From NCBI RefSeq assembly GCF_004361065.1, contig NZ_SELT01000015.1:1-64000 (forward strand): a stretch of DNA of 64,000 nucleotides, read 5' to 3'. A program made the translations under genes and the position numbers. The notes beneath the pieces were generated by a model. It did no database searches and was not told where the DNA came from. It was given only the letters and a program-made list of their open reading frames with translations. This document shows positions 24,272 to 34,749 of the stretch, one piece after another; position 1 is the first letter of the stretch; each line of letters opens with the position of its first letter. The stretch comes from Cognatilysobacter terrigena. Lineage in GTDB: Bacteria > Pseudomonadota > Gammaproteobacteria > Xanthomonadales > Xanthomonadaceae.

Positions 24272-26017
24272 TTATGCGCCGAGGCGACGCGCGAGCCCCG
24301 ACACGCGACGTGCATGACGCGAGAGCGCGGATGCGATCGACGTTGCCGGACCGAGCACATGCAACGCACTGCGCGCGCGGGTGATTCCGGTGTAGAGCAA
24401 TTCGCGCGACAACACGCGCGTATCGACCGCCGGCAGTTGCAGCCAGACGCTGTCGAACTCCGAACCCTGCGCCTTGTGCACGGTCATCGCGAACGCGCCG
24501 GTGTGCGCGGGCAATGCGCCGGGCGGAAACGCGCGCAAGCCGTCGGCGCCTTCGAACCAGGCGAGCAACGTGCCGTCGACATCGCGCAGGCAGATGCCGA
24601 CGTCGCCGTTGAATAGCCCGTGCCGCGCGCTGTTCTCGGTGACCATCAGCAAGCGGCCGGGAAAGTAGGTGTCGCGCTGCGTTCCGGCGAGCGCGGTTTC
24701 GATGCGCGCATTCAGCACGTTCGCGCCCTGCGGACCGTCGCGCAGCGCGGTCAACAGGCGCACGCGGTTGACGCGCGACAGCGCATCGCGTGGGTCGCTG
24801 CAGTCGCGCAATGCGCGCCAATGCGCGAGCAGCGGTTCGCGCAGGCCGGGCGCAAACGGGTCGAGCGCGTCCTCGTGGAACTGCACACCTGCGTGGCCGG
24901 CGCGCAGGCCGGCGAGCGTGGCGTCCACATCGCCACGCCGCACGGCGTCGGCCACCGGCTCGAGCGCGAGCGCATCGGTCTGGCGATAGCCGCGATCGAG
25001 ATGCGCGCGGCGCCCCGCGAGCGGCGCGCGCGACGACGGCGTGGCGTCGCAGGCATCCGCAAGCGCGGCGAGCACGTCGCCCGCCTCCACCGACGGCAGC
25101 TGATCGCGATCGCCGAGCAGCAGCAGGCGCGCACCGGGCGGCAACGCTTCGGCGAGCTTGCACATCAGCGGCAGGTCGACCATCGAGGCTTCGTCGACGA
25201 CCAGCACGTCGAACTTGAGCGGTTGCTTCGCATCGAAGCGCGCGCGTGTCTGACCGGGTACGAGACCGAGCAGGCGATGCAGCGTGGAGGCGCTGGTCGG
25301 CAACGCACTGCACAACTCGCCATCGATGCCCGCATCGCGCAGCTCGTCGGCGATGCGACGCACGCTGCCCGCCATGCGATCGGCGGCGCGACCGGTCGGC
25401 GCGGCGAGTGCGATGCGCGGCATCGGCAGCGCGTTCACGCGCGCCTGCGCGGCGAGCAGCACGAGCACGCGCGCAATGGTGGTGGTCTTGCCGGTGCCGG
25501 GGCCGCCGGTGACGAGCAGCACGGGCGCGTCGAGCGCGCGTCGCGCCGCGGCCGCCTGCGCATCGCCTTCGTCGCGACCTGGAAACAGCCGTGCGTGCAT
25601 CGCGTCGACGTCCGCGTGCATCGCGGGAACCGGCGCATCGCAGAGACGCATCAGCGCCAATGCGAGACGGCGTTCGTATTCGCGGTAGCGGCGCAGGTAG
25701 ACGCGGCCGTCTTCGACCACGAGCGGCGATGCGCCATCGCTCTCGGCATCGGCGTTAGGCCGCGCGATCCACGCGCAGGCGTCAAAGGCCTCGCGCCATG
25801 CCGCGCCGTCGGGCCATTCGATGGGCGCTTCGACAAGCTCCTGCGCCGCCGCGATGTCGAACGCCGCATGCCCCTGCGCCACCGCATACGACGCCAGCGC
25901 CGCGGCGACCAGCACCGGCTCCGCCACGGCGTCATCAACCCGCTGCAACGCATGCGCGAGTGCGAGATCGATCGGGCGCAACGTGCCGCTGCGCTGGAGC
26001 GCGTCGAGCAGGCTCAT
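24272..26017 (-). CDS. recD: Exodeoxyribonuclease V alpha subunit RecD
   Basis: The fast 5'-3' helicase motor of RecBCD. The 581-residue product has Walker A GGPGTGKTTT at 171-180, LAAPTGRAADRM, Walker B VVDEASMVDLPLM, LLLGDRDQLPSVEAGDVLA, and near the C-terminus AMTVHKAQGSEFD with motif VI LYTGITRAR. Length is close to the E. coli protein. The start at 26017 overlaps the recB stop by ATGA, so the frame that continues upstream to 26509 is a shadow of recB. Order recC-recB-recD with both junctions overlapping indicates one transcript and equal stoichiometry. Confidence 0.95.
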   Translation of the reverse strand: MSLLDALQRSGTLRPIDLALAHALQRVDDAVAEPVLVAAALASYAVAQGHAAFDIAAAQELVEAPIEWPDGAAWREAFDACAWIARPNADAESDGASPLVVEDGRVYLRRYREYERRLALALMRLCDAPVPAMHADVDAMHARLFPGRDEGDAQAAAARRALDAPVLLVTGGPGTGKTTTIARVLVLLAAQARVNALPMPRIALAAPTGRAADRMAGSVRRIADELRDAGIDGELCSALPTSASTLHRLLGLVPGQTRARFDAKQPLKFDVLVVDEASMVDLPLMCKLAEALPPGARLLLLGDRDQLPSVEAGDVLAALADACDATPSSRAPLAGRRAHLDRGYRQTDALALEPVADAVRRGDVDATLAGLRAGHAGVQFHEDALDPFAPGLREPLLAHWRALRDCSDPRDALSRVNRVRLLTALRDGPQGANVLNARIETALAGTQRDTYFPGRLLMVTENSARHGLFNGDVGICLRDVDGTLLAWFEGADGLRAFPPGALPAHTGAFAMTVHKAQGSEFDSVWLQLPAVDTRVLSRELLYTGITRARSALHVLGPATSIASALSRHARRVSGLARRLGA

Positions 26018-29000
26018 GCGGCCCCTCCGAACAAGCGATCGAGCGCGTCGACCAGCGCGAACGGCAGGCGATCGGCATGGATGCCCGGCGACGGCGCGCG
26101 ACGCGCATCGACGCCGCGACAGAACACGTAACGGATGCCGCCGATGTCGCGTTCGTAGTCGTATGCTGCGCCGAGGCGGAACCGCAGCCAGCGATGCAGC
26201 GCAAGCGTGTAGATCGCCGCCTGCAGCGTGTACTCGCCTTCGTGCATGGCGCGCGCGAGCGTCGCCGGCGCGTAGTCCGGCAGGCGATTGGTCTTGTAGT
26301 CGAGCACGAAGTACTGGCCGTCGTGCGCGTAGATCAGGTCGATCTTGCCGGTCATCAGGCCGTCGAGCGTGCGACGCGCGCCGAAGCCTTCGCGCGCGGT
26401 GAGCAGCCCGTGCGCCTGCACGGTCGAGAGCAGCGCATCGACGCCGACGCGATCGAGCGCGAAGTGGAATTCCATTTCGGCGCGGCGCGCCGCGTCCGGT
26501 ACATCGCACAGGCGCGCGCCCTCGGGCATCGCGACGGTGAGTGTGTGGCCAACCAACGCAGCGAGCAGCGGAAGGCCGTCGTCGGTGTCCGTCTGCGAGT
26601 AGCCTTCGCCGCGGAAGGCCGCGACCAGCGCAGGCTGCTGGCCTGCCGGCGGCGCACCGTCACGCCAGTCGCGCCAGGCGGCGAAGTCGACCGTCTCGAA
26701 CGCGGCGTGCACGACGTCGCCGAAGCGCGCGCCGCCGAAGCGTGGATCGGTCGCGACCGCAGCGACGAGTTCCGCTGCGACGTCGAGCGGCGCGCCCGGC
26801 ACCAGCGGTTCGTCGGCGACGTCCTCGCGCTCGCCGCGCGGCAGCAGCGTTTCGACGCTGCCACTGCCGAGGCGCGCGAGGGCGCTGAAAGAATAGATCG
26901 ACCAGTCGCGCGTGAGCAGGCGCTTGGCCGTGCGCGCGCGCGCCGGCTGCGTCGGTGCCTCGATGCGAAGGGCGCGGCGTTCGACCGGCTCGCGAACGCG
27001 ATCGTCGATCACGATGTCGGCGCAGGCGAGCGCGTCGACCTCACCGAGCAGCTTCGCGAGCGGCGTCGACGTGTGCGCGTAAAGGGGCCCGGTGCAGAGC
27101 CAGAGCGCGTGCTCGGCGCGGGTCAGCGCGACGTACAGCAGGCGCGCGTCCTCGGCCGCGTCGTCCTCGCGCCATCGCTGCTTGCAGGCGTCGTCGGGTT
27201 GCACGTCGAGCACACGCGTGTCGCCGTCGTGCACGCTGCACCAGCGCGGCGATTTCGTTTGGCTGCCGATCGCGGCGAACGGCAGGAACACCAGCGGAAA
27301 CTCGAGGCCCTTGCTCTTGTGCACGGTGAGGATCTGCACGCGGCGCGCGTCGGATTCGAGCCGAAGCTGCTGCTCGGGATCGCGTTCGTCGGCGCCCGCG
27401 ATGCGCGCGCGCAGCCAGTCGACCAGGCCCTGCGGGCCGATCGCGCGTTGCGCGGCATCCTGCAGCGCCTCGCCGAGCTGCATGAAATCCGACAGCCGAC
27501 GCTCGCCGTCGACCAGTTCGAGCAGACGCGGCGCGTTCGCGGCGCAGAGTTCGTTGACCAGCGCGAGCGGGCCGGAACGCAGCCACCGTTCCCGCCATGT
27601 GAGTGCACGCGCAAGTTCGCGCGCACGGGCGACGTCGTCGCGCGCCAGCGCGTCGATGCGCGCCGCGTCGAAGCCCAGCAGCACGGTCGCGAGCGCGGCG
27701 TTGAGCCGCGGCACGTCGGCCGGCGCGAGCAGCGCGTCGAAGATCGCGAGCAGCTCCATCGCCTGCGCGGTCGCGAACAGGCTGGTGCGCCCGGCGGTGA
27801 CCGCGGGAATGCCGAGCGACGCAAGCGCGCGCTGCATGCGCAGCGCCTCGTCGTGCTTGCGGACGAGAACCGCGATGTCGCCGGGCTCGACCGCGCGACC
27901 GTCGACGGTGAACGCGCCGTCGGCGCCGCGTGCCAGTGCATCGTGGATGGCCAGTGCGCAGGCGGTGGTGGCCTCGCGCCGCGATGCATCGGCGTCGAGC
28001 GCCTTGCCGTCCGGCGTCGTCGGCAGGCGATGCACGACGAGCGCAGGCGCCGGAACGCCGTCGCGCAGGCAAGCATCATCCGCACGACGACCGCCGGCTT
28101 CGACGCGCTGGAAGCGGATGCGCGCGTCGACGAATGCGCCTTCACCGGCGTTGGCGTAGAGGCGATCGATCGCGCGCAGTACGCACGGCCGCGACCGGAA
28201 GTTGCGCAGCAGCGACGGCGCCGGCTGCGCGACGTCGCGAGCGCGCAGGTAGGTGTGCACGTCGCCACCGCGGAAGCCGTAGATCGCCTGCTTGGGGTCG
28301 CCGATCAGCGCGAGGAACGGCGCGGCGCGCACCTCGTCGTCGAGCAGCAGCGGTGCGCTCGCGCCTTCGTCGGCGAAAACGCGACGGAAGATGGACCACT
28401 GGCGCGGGTCGGTGTCCTGGAATTCGTCGACGAGCGCGGCGTGGTACTGGCGGCGCAGCTGCGCGGTGAGCGTTCGGCCGTGGTGGCCGTCGAGTGCGCG
28501 CGCGACATCGTCGATGAGGTCGTCGAAGCTGCGCGCGCGCAGCTGGCGCTTGACCTGGGCGAGGCGACGCACGGCCAGCGTGCGCACGCGATGCAGCAGG
28601 GCGATACGGCGCGCGTCGATCCAGGCGTCGTGGTCGGCGAGCCGCGCGAGGTAGGTGTCGACACGCGCGAACAGCGGCGATTGCGGGCGCTGCGGGTCCT
28701 TGCCCTTGTTCGTGCACGCGGCGAGCTTGGCGGTCGAGAGCAACTCGATCTTCGCGGGCGCCGCGGCGCCGTCGCGCCATGCGGCCATCGCGTCGTACAG
28801 CGCGGTGAGCGTCGGCGCTTTGTAACTGGTCGCGCTCAGCACCTTGCCGGCGAGCGCGGCGTCGATCGCCGCACGCACGTCGCCGCCGCGCGACTGCCAC
28901 GCCTCGCGCAACGCGTGCGCAGCGGCGCTGAGTGCAGGCAGCGGCGACTCACCGATCTCGGGCGCGTCCGGCCGCAGCGCGACCGCGCGCACCAGCTCGC

Positions 29001-29619
29001 CGAGGTCGGCCGCCAGTGCCTCCGGTGAGGTCCACCACGTGGCGAGCAGATCGGCATCGTCCGCATTCGCCGCGAGCGTTCGCCAGAGATCGTGCGCGAC
29101 GGTGTCGAGCAGGAGGCGGTCGTCGCCAGGCGTGCCCGCATCGTGGAACGACGCACCCGTCTCGAGTGCGTGGTCGGCGAGCACGCGCGTGCAGAAGCCG
29201 TGGATGGTGTGCACCGCGGCGGCGTCGATCTCGGCGGCGGCCTCCTGCAGGCGACGACGCAGCGCGGCCGGATCTTCCACGCGCTGCTGGCGTTCGATCA
29301 GCATGCGGCAGAGCGCGATCTCCGATGCATCGCCGTCGACGACCGCGCCCGCGGCGACACGCGCCAGCAGTTGCAGTCGACGCCGCAGGCGTTCGCGCAG
29401 TTCCTGCGTCGCGGCTTCCGTGAACGTCACCGCGAGGATCTGGCCGATGCGCAGTCCACGCTCGACGATGAGCCGCGTGACGATCGTCGCCAGCGTGAAC
29501 GTCTTGCCCGTGCCGGCACTCGCCTCGATCAGGCGTACGCCGGTGAGCGGCATCTCCAGGAACGCGTCGACCTCGTCGTGCGTATCGAGCGCGGGCGGCG
29601 GCAGCTCGACGATGCTCAT
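26014..29619 (-). CDS. recB: Exodeoxyribonuclease V beta subunit RecB
   Basis: Slow 3'-5' helicase and the only nuclease of RecBCD. The 1201-residue product (E. coli about 1180) opens with RLIEASAGTGKTFTLATI (Walker A), AVTFTEAATQELRERL (motif Ia), IHGFC, DEFQDTD (motif II) and LALIGDPKQAIYGFRGGD, then VHKSKGLEFPLVFLP and LYVALTRAEHALW. The C-terminal nuclease domain keeps LMTGKIDLIYAHDGQYFVLDYKTN, with the catalytic Asp-Asp-Tyr-Lys set. Both ends overlap neighbours by ATGA (29616-29619 with recC, 26014-26017 with recD). RecBCD processes double-strand ends for RecA loading and degrades foreign linear DNA. Confidence 0.97.
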   Translation of the reverse strand: MSIVELPPPALDTHDEVDAFLEMPLTGVRLIEASAGTGKTFTLATIVTRLIVERGLRIGQILAVTFTEAATQELRERLRRRLQLLARVAAGAVVDGDASEIALCRMLIERQQRVEDPAALRRRLQEAAAEIDAAAVHTIHGFCTRVLADHALETGASFHDAGTPGDDRLLLDTVAHDLWRTLAANADDADLLATWWTSPEALAADLGELVRAVALRPDAPEIGESPLPALSAAAHALREAWQSRGGDVRAAIDAALAGKVLSATSYKAPTLTALYDAMAAWRDGAAAPAKIELLSTAKLAACTNKGKDPQRPQSPLFARVDTYLARLADHDAWIDARRIALLHRVRTLAVRRLAQVKRQLRARSFDDLIDDVARALDGHHGRTLTAQLRRQYHAALVDEFQDTDPRQWSIFRRVFADEGASAPLLLDDEVRAAPFLALIGDPKQAIYGFRGGDVHTYLRARDVAQPAPSLLRNFRSRPCVLRAIDRLYANAGEGAFVDARIRFQRVEAGGRRADDACLRDGVPAPALVVHRLPTTPDGKALDADASRREATTACALAIHDALARGADGAFTVDGRAVEPGDIAVLVRKHDEALRMQRALASLGIPAVTAGRTSLFATAQAMELLAIFDALLAPADVPRLNAALATVLLGFDAARIDALARDDVARARELARALTWRERWLRSGPLALVNELCAANAPRLLELVDGERRLSDFMQLGEALQDAAQRAIGPQGLVDWLRARIAGADERDPEQQLRLESDARRVQILTVHKSKGLEFPLVFLPFAAIGSQTKSPRWCSVHDGDTRVLDVQPDDACKQRWREDDAAEDARLLYVALTRAEHALWLCTGPLYAHTSTPLAKLLGEVDALACADIVIDDRVREPVERRALRIEAPTQPARARTAKRLLTRDWSIYSFSALARLGSGSVETLLPRGEREDVADEPLVPGAPLDVAAELVAAVATDPRFGGARFGDVVHAAFETVDFAAWRDWRDGAPPAGQQPALVAAFRGEGYSQTDTDDGLPLLAALVGHTLTVAMPEGARLCDVPDAARRAEMEFHFALDRVGVDALLSTVQAHGLLTAREGFGARRTLDGLMTGKIDLIYAHDGQYFVLDYKTNRLPDYAPATLARAMHEGEYTLQAAIYTLALHRWLRFRLGAAYDYERDIGGIRYVFCRGVDARRAPSPGIHADRLPFALVDALDRLFGGAA

Positions 29620-32600
29620 GCGTCGATCTCCGCGCGCGCATGCAGCACGGCGTCGAACACGCGACGCGCGAGCGCCTGGAACTGCGCGGCGGCATCCTCG
29701 CGCGCGAAAGGATCACGACCGCGCAGCACCAGCTGCACCGCGGGCGTACCGCCTTCGGCCCAGCCGCGCACGTTGAGCCAGCGCTCGCGCGCGGCTTTCC
29801 ATGCACGATCGTCCTGGCCGTCGTACCAGGCCCAGCCTGCATACGCGCCGAACGGCAGCGGCTCGGCGAGCCCGGCGTCGCGCAGCGCGAGCAGCATCGA
29901 CAGGATCTTTCGCGCCTGCGCCGCGGGCACCGGCGCGCGTTCGACGACGGCGACGCGCCCGTCGTGCACCGCGAACTGCATCAGCGGCAGCGCGCGCTCG
30001 AGCGCGCACGCCGCGAGCCAGTCGAGCCCGTGCGCGATCTGCGCCGGGCCGTTCAATTCGCCGAAGCGCAAGCGCGCGACGCCATGCGGATGCACCTCGC
30101 GCAGCCGCCCGTGCAGGCGCAACGCATCGAGTTCCAGGTCGACGCCGACATCATCGGCACCCGCATCGCCGCGCCAGCCGGTGAACAGGTCCGCGAACGG
30201 ACGCACTTCATCGACAACCTCGTCGAGTACGCGCTGGCCGTACACGCCCGCCGGTAGCAGGCCCTGCGCGCGCAGCCGGCGCGCGAGCTGGTGCGTGCGG
30301 CCCGTCACCTGCGCGTCGAACACCGCTTCGCGCAGCCGGTCGGCCGCGCGATGTTCGAGCACCAGCGGTTCGACGTCGATCAGCGGTGCGCCGGCATCGG
30401 GCAGGCGCAGTTGCAGGCGCTGGCGGAGGAACGCGTCGGGTGGGCTGCGCAGGAACGCGGCGAGCTCGGTGAGCGCGACCTCGCGCGATGCCGGCTCCGG
30501 CGGCGGCAACGGCGCACCGACCCACGGCGGCAGCTCGCGACGTCGCAACGGCGACGTGCGTGCGGCCTGCTGCCATTCGCCGCGATAACTGAAGCGCCGC
30601 GGCTCGATACCGTCGCCGTCCACGCCAAACGCCTCCGCGCAGAACGGCTGCAACGGATGACGCACGACGAGGCGCTTACGCGTCTCGCCGGGATTCGCGT
30701 GATAGCCGGCGGCGACGTCGAGCAGTTCGTGCACGAGCACCGACGGCTCGCGCGCGCTGCCGTCGTGCGGATCGGCGCCGAGATAGCTCAGGTAGAAGAT
30801 GTCGTTCGCAGACGCGAGCAACTGCAGGAACATGAAGCGGTCGTCGTCGCGCAGCGTGCGGTCGCCGCGACGCCGATGCGGGCCTTCGAGTTCGCGCAGG
30901 CGCTGGTCGAGGCCGCCGCCGGGATCGCGACGCGGGAAATCGCCGTCGTTGAGGCCGAGGATGCAGATCGCGCGGAACGGCAGCAGGCGCATCGGCACCA
31001 TGCGGCCGAAGCTGACGCCGCCGCCCATCAATGGCGCGCGCGTGTCGGCCTCGGCGAGTTTTGCGTCGAAATGCGCGCGCACGACCTCCGGTTCGATCGG
31101 CGTCGCGAGCTGCGCGCGCTGCGCGGCGTCGGCGAATTCATCGATCAGCGTGCGCAGGCGATCGAGCGCGCGTTCATCGCCGACGTCGCGCGGGCGTTCG
31201 GGCAGCACCGCGGCGAGCAATGCGAGCAGGCGTTCGCGCCATTGCTCGGCCGTCATCGCGTTCGACAGCACGCGCTCGTAGCGCGTGAGCACGCGCACCA
31301 GGCCGATCAGCGTGTCCAGCGCGGCGAGGTCGCCGCCTTCGAGTTCGGGAAATCCGGCGACGTCGCCGAGCAGCGCGTCCGACCCGGTCGCGTGGCCGAT
31401 CAACAGGCGATCGAGTGCGAACTGCCAGGTGTAGATTGCATCGTCCGGCGCGCCATGCTTCGCGCGATGCGTGCCGTCGAGACCCCAGCACGCACCCGCG
31501 GCCTGCAGCCAGTCGCGCAGGCGATCGAGCGATGCAGGATCGAGGCCTGCATGCTGCGCGATCGCCGGCGTCGCGAGCAGGTCGAGCACTTCGTGCAGGC
31601 CCAGGCGCGACGTCGGCAACGCGAGCAGGCGCGAGAACACTTCGGCGAGCGGTTCGTCGGCCAGCGGACTCGCGTCGGCGACGGTGTACGGAATGAAATC
31701 GGTGCGACCGTGCACGCCGCCGAACACGGCTTCGATGTACGGCAGGTAGGGATCGATGTCCGGCGCGAGCACGGCGATGTCGCGCGGCTCCAGCGGCGGA
31801 TCGAAGCGCGGGTCTTCCAGTAGCGCGCGCAGCTGGTCGTGCAGCACCTGCACCTCGCGCAGCGGCGTCGGCGCGGCGTGCACCTGCAGGCTCGGATCGG
31901 TGACGTCGAGCGTCGCGCGCCACGGCGTCGCCGGCACGGGGCGACGATGCAGCAGGTCGCGCTTCATCCGCGCGAGCAGCGTTTCGCTCGACGCATCGAA
32001 GCCGCGCGCTTCCGGATCGTCGTAGGCCGGCAGGTCGAACGAGGGATGCACGGTCTCGTAGCCGCCGAGCACCGCCATGAAATCGCGGCCCGACGCACCC
32101 CAGGCCTGCAGCAGCGGGTTGTCGTCGGTGTCGAGCACGTCGCCGAATGCGGCGGCGTCGCCGAGTTCCAGGCGATGCGGCAGCGTGCGCACGTCGCCCC
32201 AGTACGCGGCGACCGGCGACGGCAGATAGAAGTGCAACGGCCCGACGCGCGCGGCGCTGGCGATCACGCGCAGCGTGTCGGGCGAGACGTTGAGCGTGGC
32301 GAACACGAACAGGCGCGGCGGCAGGCCGACGGGCGTTTCGTCGCCGTCGACGCCGAAACGTTCGAGGTAGCGCTGGACGCGACGCGCGCGATGCGGCCGA
32401 TCGGCGCCGAGGCGACGCCACAGCGCGGCCTGCGGATCACGCGGCGATTCGCCGGCGTCCCAGGCAAGCAACCAGTCGCGGCGCCACGCCTGGTAGCGGT
32501 CGAAGGTGGTGGCGAGTGCGCCGGCCAGCGACCACGCCTTCAGCGCGTCGACCTCGCCCACCTCCGGCGACAGGTAGCTGCGCAGCGGGCGCAGCACCGG

Positions 32601-32942
32601 GTCGCGCATCGTGCGGTCGTCCTGCAGCAGCGCGTACAGGCGCCAGCGCAGGGCGTCCGCGTCGAGATCGTCCGCGCCGCCATCGACGTTGGCATCGAGG
32701 ATCTGCGCGACCAGCTCGCCGGGGGTCAGGAAGACGATGTTCGCGGCGATGCCGTGCGCCTGCGCAAGCGTCGCCTGCAGCCAGCGGCGCATCGACGGCT
32801 GCGGGATCACCACGATGTCCGGCGCCAGCAAGGCCTGCCCAGCCGCTGGCCGCCGGAGCTCCTCGGCCATCAGCCCGGCGAGGATTTCCAGCGAATTCGA
32901 GTGGTACAGGCGGAAATCGGAGGCCGCGGCCATGCGCGTCAT
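29616..32942 (-). CDS. recC: Exodeoxyribonuclease V gamma subunit RecC
   Basis: Inactivated helicase/nuclease-fold subunit that scans for the Chi sequence. The 1108-residue product (E. coli 1122) begins with the typical FRLYHSNSLEILAGLMAEEL and continues with VVIPQPSMRRWLQ, DIAVLAPDIDPYLPYIEAVFGG and PMRLLPFRAICILGLNDGDFPRRD, all standard RecC landmarks. No intact Walker A is present, as expected. Two starts are possible, ATG at 32942 (MTRMAAASD) or at 32933; neither has a strong Shine-Dalgarno. The frame open to 33077 overlaps the mlaF upstream region and is not supported. It is first gene of the recCBD operon and divergent from mlaF. Confidence 0.95.
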   Translation of the reverse strand: MTRMAAASDFRLYHSNSLEILAGLMAEELRRPAAGQALLAPDIVVIPQPSMRRWLQATLAQAHGIAANIVFLTPGELVAQILDANVDGGADDLDADALRWRLYALLQDDRTMRDPVLRPLRSYLSPEVGEVDALKAWSLAGALATTFDRYQAWRRDWLLAWDAGESPRDPQAALWRRLGADRPHRARRVQRYLERFGVDGDETPVGLPPRLFVFATLNVSPDTLRVIASAARVGPLHFYLPSPVAAYWGDVRTLPHRLELGDAAAFGDVLDTDDNPLLQAWGASGRDFMAVLGGYETVHPSFDLPAYDDPEARGFDASSETLLARMKRDLLHRRPVPATPWRATLDVTDPSLQVHAAPTPLREVQVLHDQLRALLEDPRFDPPLEPRDIAVLAPDIDPYLPYIEAVFGGVHGRTDFIPYTVADASPLADEPLAEVFSRLLALPTSRLGLHEVLDLLATPAIAQHAGLDPASLDRLRDWLQAAGACWGLDGTHRAKHGAPDDAIYTWQFALDRLLIGHATGSDALLGDVAGFPELEGGDLAALDTLIGLVRVLTRYERVLSNAMTAEQWRERLLALLAAVLPERPRDVGDERALDRLRTLIDEFADAAQRAQLATPIEPEVVRAHFDAKLAEADTRAPLMGGGVSFGRMVPMRLLPFRAICILGLNDGDFPRRDPGGGLDQRLRELEGPHRRRGDRTLRDDDRFMFLQLLASANDIFYLSYLGADPHDGSAREPSVLVHELLDVAAGYHANPGETRKRLVVRHPLQPFCAEAFGVDGDGIEPRRFSYRGEWQQAARTSPLRRRELPPWVGAPLPPPEPASREVALTELAAFLRSPPDAFLRQRLQLRLPDAGAPLIDVEPLVLEHRAADRLREAVFDAQVTGRTHQLARRLRAQGLLPAGVYGQRVLDEVVDEVRPFADLFTGWRGDAGADDVGVDLELDALRLHGRLREVHPHGVARLRFGELNGPAQIAHGLDWLAACALERALPLMQFAVHDGRVAVVERAPVPAAQARKILSMLLALRDAGLAEPLPFGAYAGWAWYDGQDDRAWKAARERWLNVRGWAEGGTPAVQLVLRGRDPFAREDAAAQFQALARRVFDAVLHARAEIDA

Positions 32943-33148
32943 CTTGCCGCAGGACGTCGCAACCCGTGCGACGCGCGGCTCAACGCGCCGGGAGATTCGG
33001 CGTCTGCCGATGAACGCGGGACGCGCCGTTCCGCCCGCATTGGTGCGGCCGCGCCCGCCCTGCGACAATCTGCGCACTCCCGGCCTGTTCAGCCGCGCGC
33101 CCGTAGCCTTCGCGCCGCCTTCGTGCGCGCGTGCACGTGACCGACCCC

Positions 33149-33940
33149 ATGACCCAGTCTTCGCCCATCGTCGCCCTTCGCGGGCTGCGCCTCGCGCGCG
33201 GCGAACGCACGATCCTGCACGACGTGAACCTCGAGGTCGCGCCCGGCGAGGTCGTCGCCGTGCTCGGCCCGTCGGGCTGCGGCAAGTCGACGCTGCTGTC
33301 GGCGCTCACCGGCGAACTCGCGCCGGCCGCGGGCACCGTCGAGGTGCTGGGCCGGCCGATGCCGACCGGCGGCCGCGCACTGCTCGAGCTACGCCGCGGC
33401 ATCGGCGTGATGCTGCAGGGCAACGGCCTGCTCACCGACCTGACCGTCGCCGACAACGTCGCACTGCCGCTGCGCACGCATACCGACCTGCCCGACGCGA
33501 TCATCCGTCGCCTCGTCGAGATGAAACTGCATGCGGTCGGCCTGCGCGCCGCTGCCGACGCGTATCCGCGCGAGCTCTCCGGTGGCATGGCGCGCCGCGT
33601 CGCGCTGGCGCGCGCGCTCGCGCTCGATCCGCCGCTGATGATCTACGACGAACCGCTGACCGGCCTCGACCCGATCGCGTCAGGCGTCGTCATGTCGCTG
33701 GTGCGCCGCCTCAACGACACGCTGGGCCTGACGTCGATCGTGGTCACGCACCACGTGCACGAGACGCTGCCGGTCGCCGACCGCGCGCTCGTCATCGCCA
33801 ACGGCCGCATTGTGTTCGCCGGCACGCCTGCGGAACTCGAACAGTCCAACGATCCGTTCGTGCAGCAGTTCCTGCGCGGCGCGCCGGATGGCCCGATTGC
33901 CTTCGATGCCGCGCCGCGCGCGGCGGGAGCCGCCGCCTGA
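33149..33940 (+). CDS. mlaF: Phospholipid ABC transporter ATP-binding protein MlaF
   Basis: ATPase of the Mla pathway, which keeps outer-membrane lipid asymmetry by moving stray phospholipids inward. The 263-residue product has Walker A GPSGCGKST, Q-loop at MLQGNGLL, signature LSGGMARR, Walker B LMIYDEPLTGLDP and the switch His in VVTHHVHE. The C-terminal extension after residue 240 is where MlaF contacts its partner in the E. coli complex. ATG at 33149 is chosen over the GTG at 33131 because MTQSSPIVALRGL fits the family. It opens the mlaFEDCB operon; the next start overlaps its stop (TGATG). Confidence 0.94.
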   Translation: MTQSSPIVALRGLRLARGERTILHDVNLEVAPGEVVAVLGPSGCGKSTLLSALTGELAPAAGTVEVLGRPMPTGGRALLELRRGIGVMLQGNGLLTDLTVADNVALPLRTHTDLPDAIIRRLVEMKLHAVGLRAAADAYPRELSGGMARRVALARALALDPPLMIYDEPLTGLDPIASGVVMSLVRRLNDTLGLTSIVVTHHVHETLPVADRALVIANGRIVFAGTPAELEQSNDPFVQQFLRGAPDGPIAFDAAPRAAGAAA

Positions 33941-34686
33941 TGCTCGCGACGACGATCCGCACGCTCGGCCAGGCCGGGATCTTCTCGTTCTCGGTGCTGC
34001 GCGCGAGCCGGCCGACCGCCGACTTCCTGCGCGAACTCGTGCGCGAGGTCTACAAGATCGGTGCGCGTTCGCTGCCGATCATTTTGGTCGGCGGCGCCTT
34101 CGTCGGCCTGTCGCTGACGCTGCTCGGCTACAAGGCGCTGACGACGTACGGCGCGGCGAACCAGGTCAGCGCGCTGCTCGGCCTCGGCATGTACCGCGAA
34201 CTCGCGCCGGTGCTGACCGCACTGCTATTCATCGGCCGCGCCGGCAGTTCGATCGCCGCCGAACTCGGGCTGATGCGCGCCACCGACCAGATCACCGCGC
34301 TCGGCCTGATGGGCATCGACCCCGTCGGCAAGGCGGTCGCGCCACGCTTCTGGGCGGCGGTGCTGAGCGTGCCGCTGCTCACCGGTTTCTTCTGCGCGGC
34401 CGGCATTGTCGCCAGCTATTTCGAGGCGGTGCACGTGATCGGCCTCGAAGCCGGCCCGTTCTGGCAGGTGATGCGCGACGCGGTCGACTTCCACGGCGAT
34501 TTCCTCGTCGCGCTGGAGAAGGCGACGGTGTTCGGTGCGCTCGCGGCGTGGGTCGCGGCGTTCGTCGGCTATCACGCCGAACCCACCATCGAAGGCACCT
34601 CGCTCGCGACCACGCGCGCCGTGGTCAATGCCTCGCTGCTGGTGCTCATGTTCAATTTCGTGCTGTCGGCGCTGCTGTTTCGATAA
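33940..34686 (+). CDS. mlaE: Phospholipid ABC transporter permease MlaE
   Basis: Inner-membrane permease of MlaFEDB. The 248-residue product has an N-terminal amphipathic helix (FSFSVLRASRPTADFLREL), then five hydrophobic segments; SLPIILVGGAFVGLSLTL and the conserved LGLMRATDQITALGLMGIDP coupling region with the family's MxATEQ-like motif are clear. Its A of ATG is the last base of the mlaF stop codon, so translation is coupled. 63 bases separate it from mlaD, the largest gap within the operon. Length equals the E. coli protein's within about 12 residues. Confidence 0.94.
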   Translation: MLATTIRTLGQAGIFSFSVLRASRPTADFLRELVREVYKIGARSLPIILVGGAFVGLSLTLLGYKALTTYGAANQVSALLGLGMYRELAPVLTALLFIGRAGSSIAAELGLMRATDQITALGLMGIDPVGKAVAPRFWAAVLSVPLLTGFFCAAGIVASYFEAVHVIGLEAGPFWQVMRDAVDFHGDFLVALEKATVFGALAAWVAAFVGYHAEPTIEGTSLATTRAVVNASLLVLMFNFVLSALLFR

Positions 34687-34749
34687 GCGGTCGCCTGCTC
34701 CCCTTGAATCCGGCGCCGTGCGCGCCACGTAACGTCGGAAGCCCAATCC

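Noticed and set aside
25798-29028. Open frame of 1076 codons on the plus strand opposite recD and recB
   Set aside because: Antisense to unmistakable RecB and RecD; composition is Arg/Ala/Val with no motif. A GC-rich shadow.
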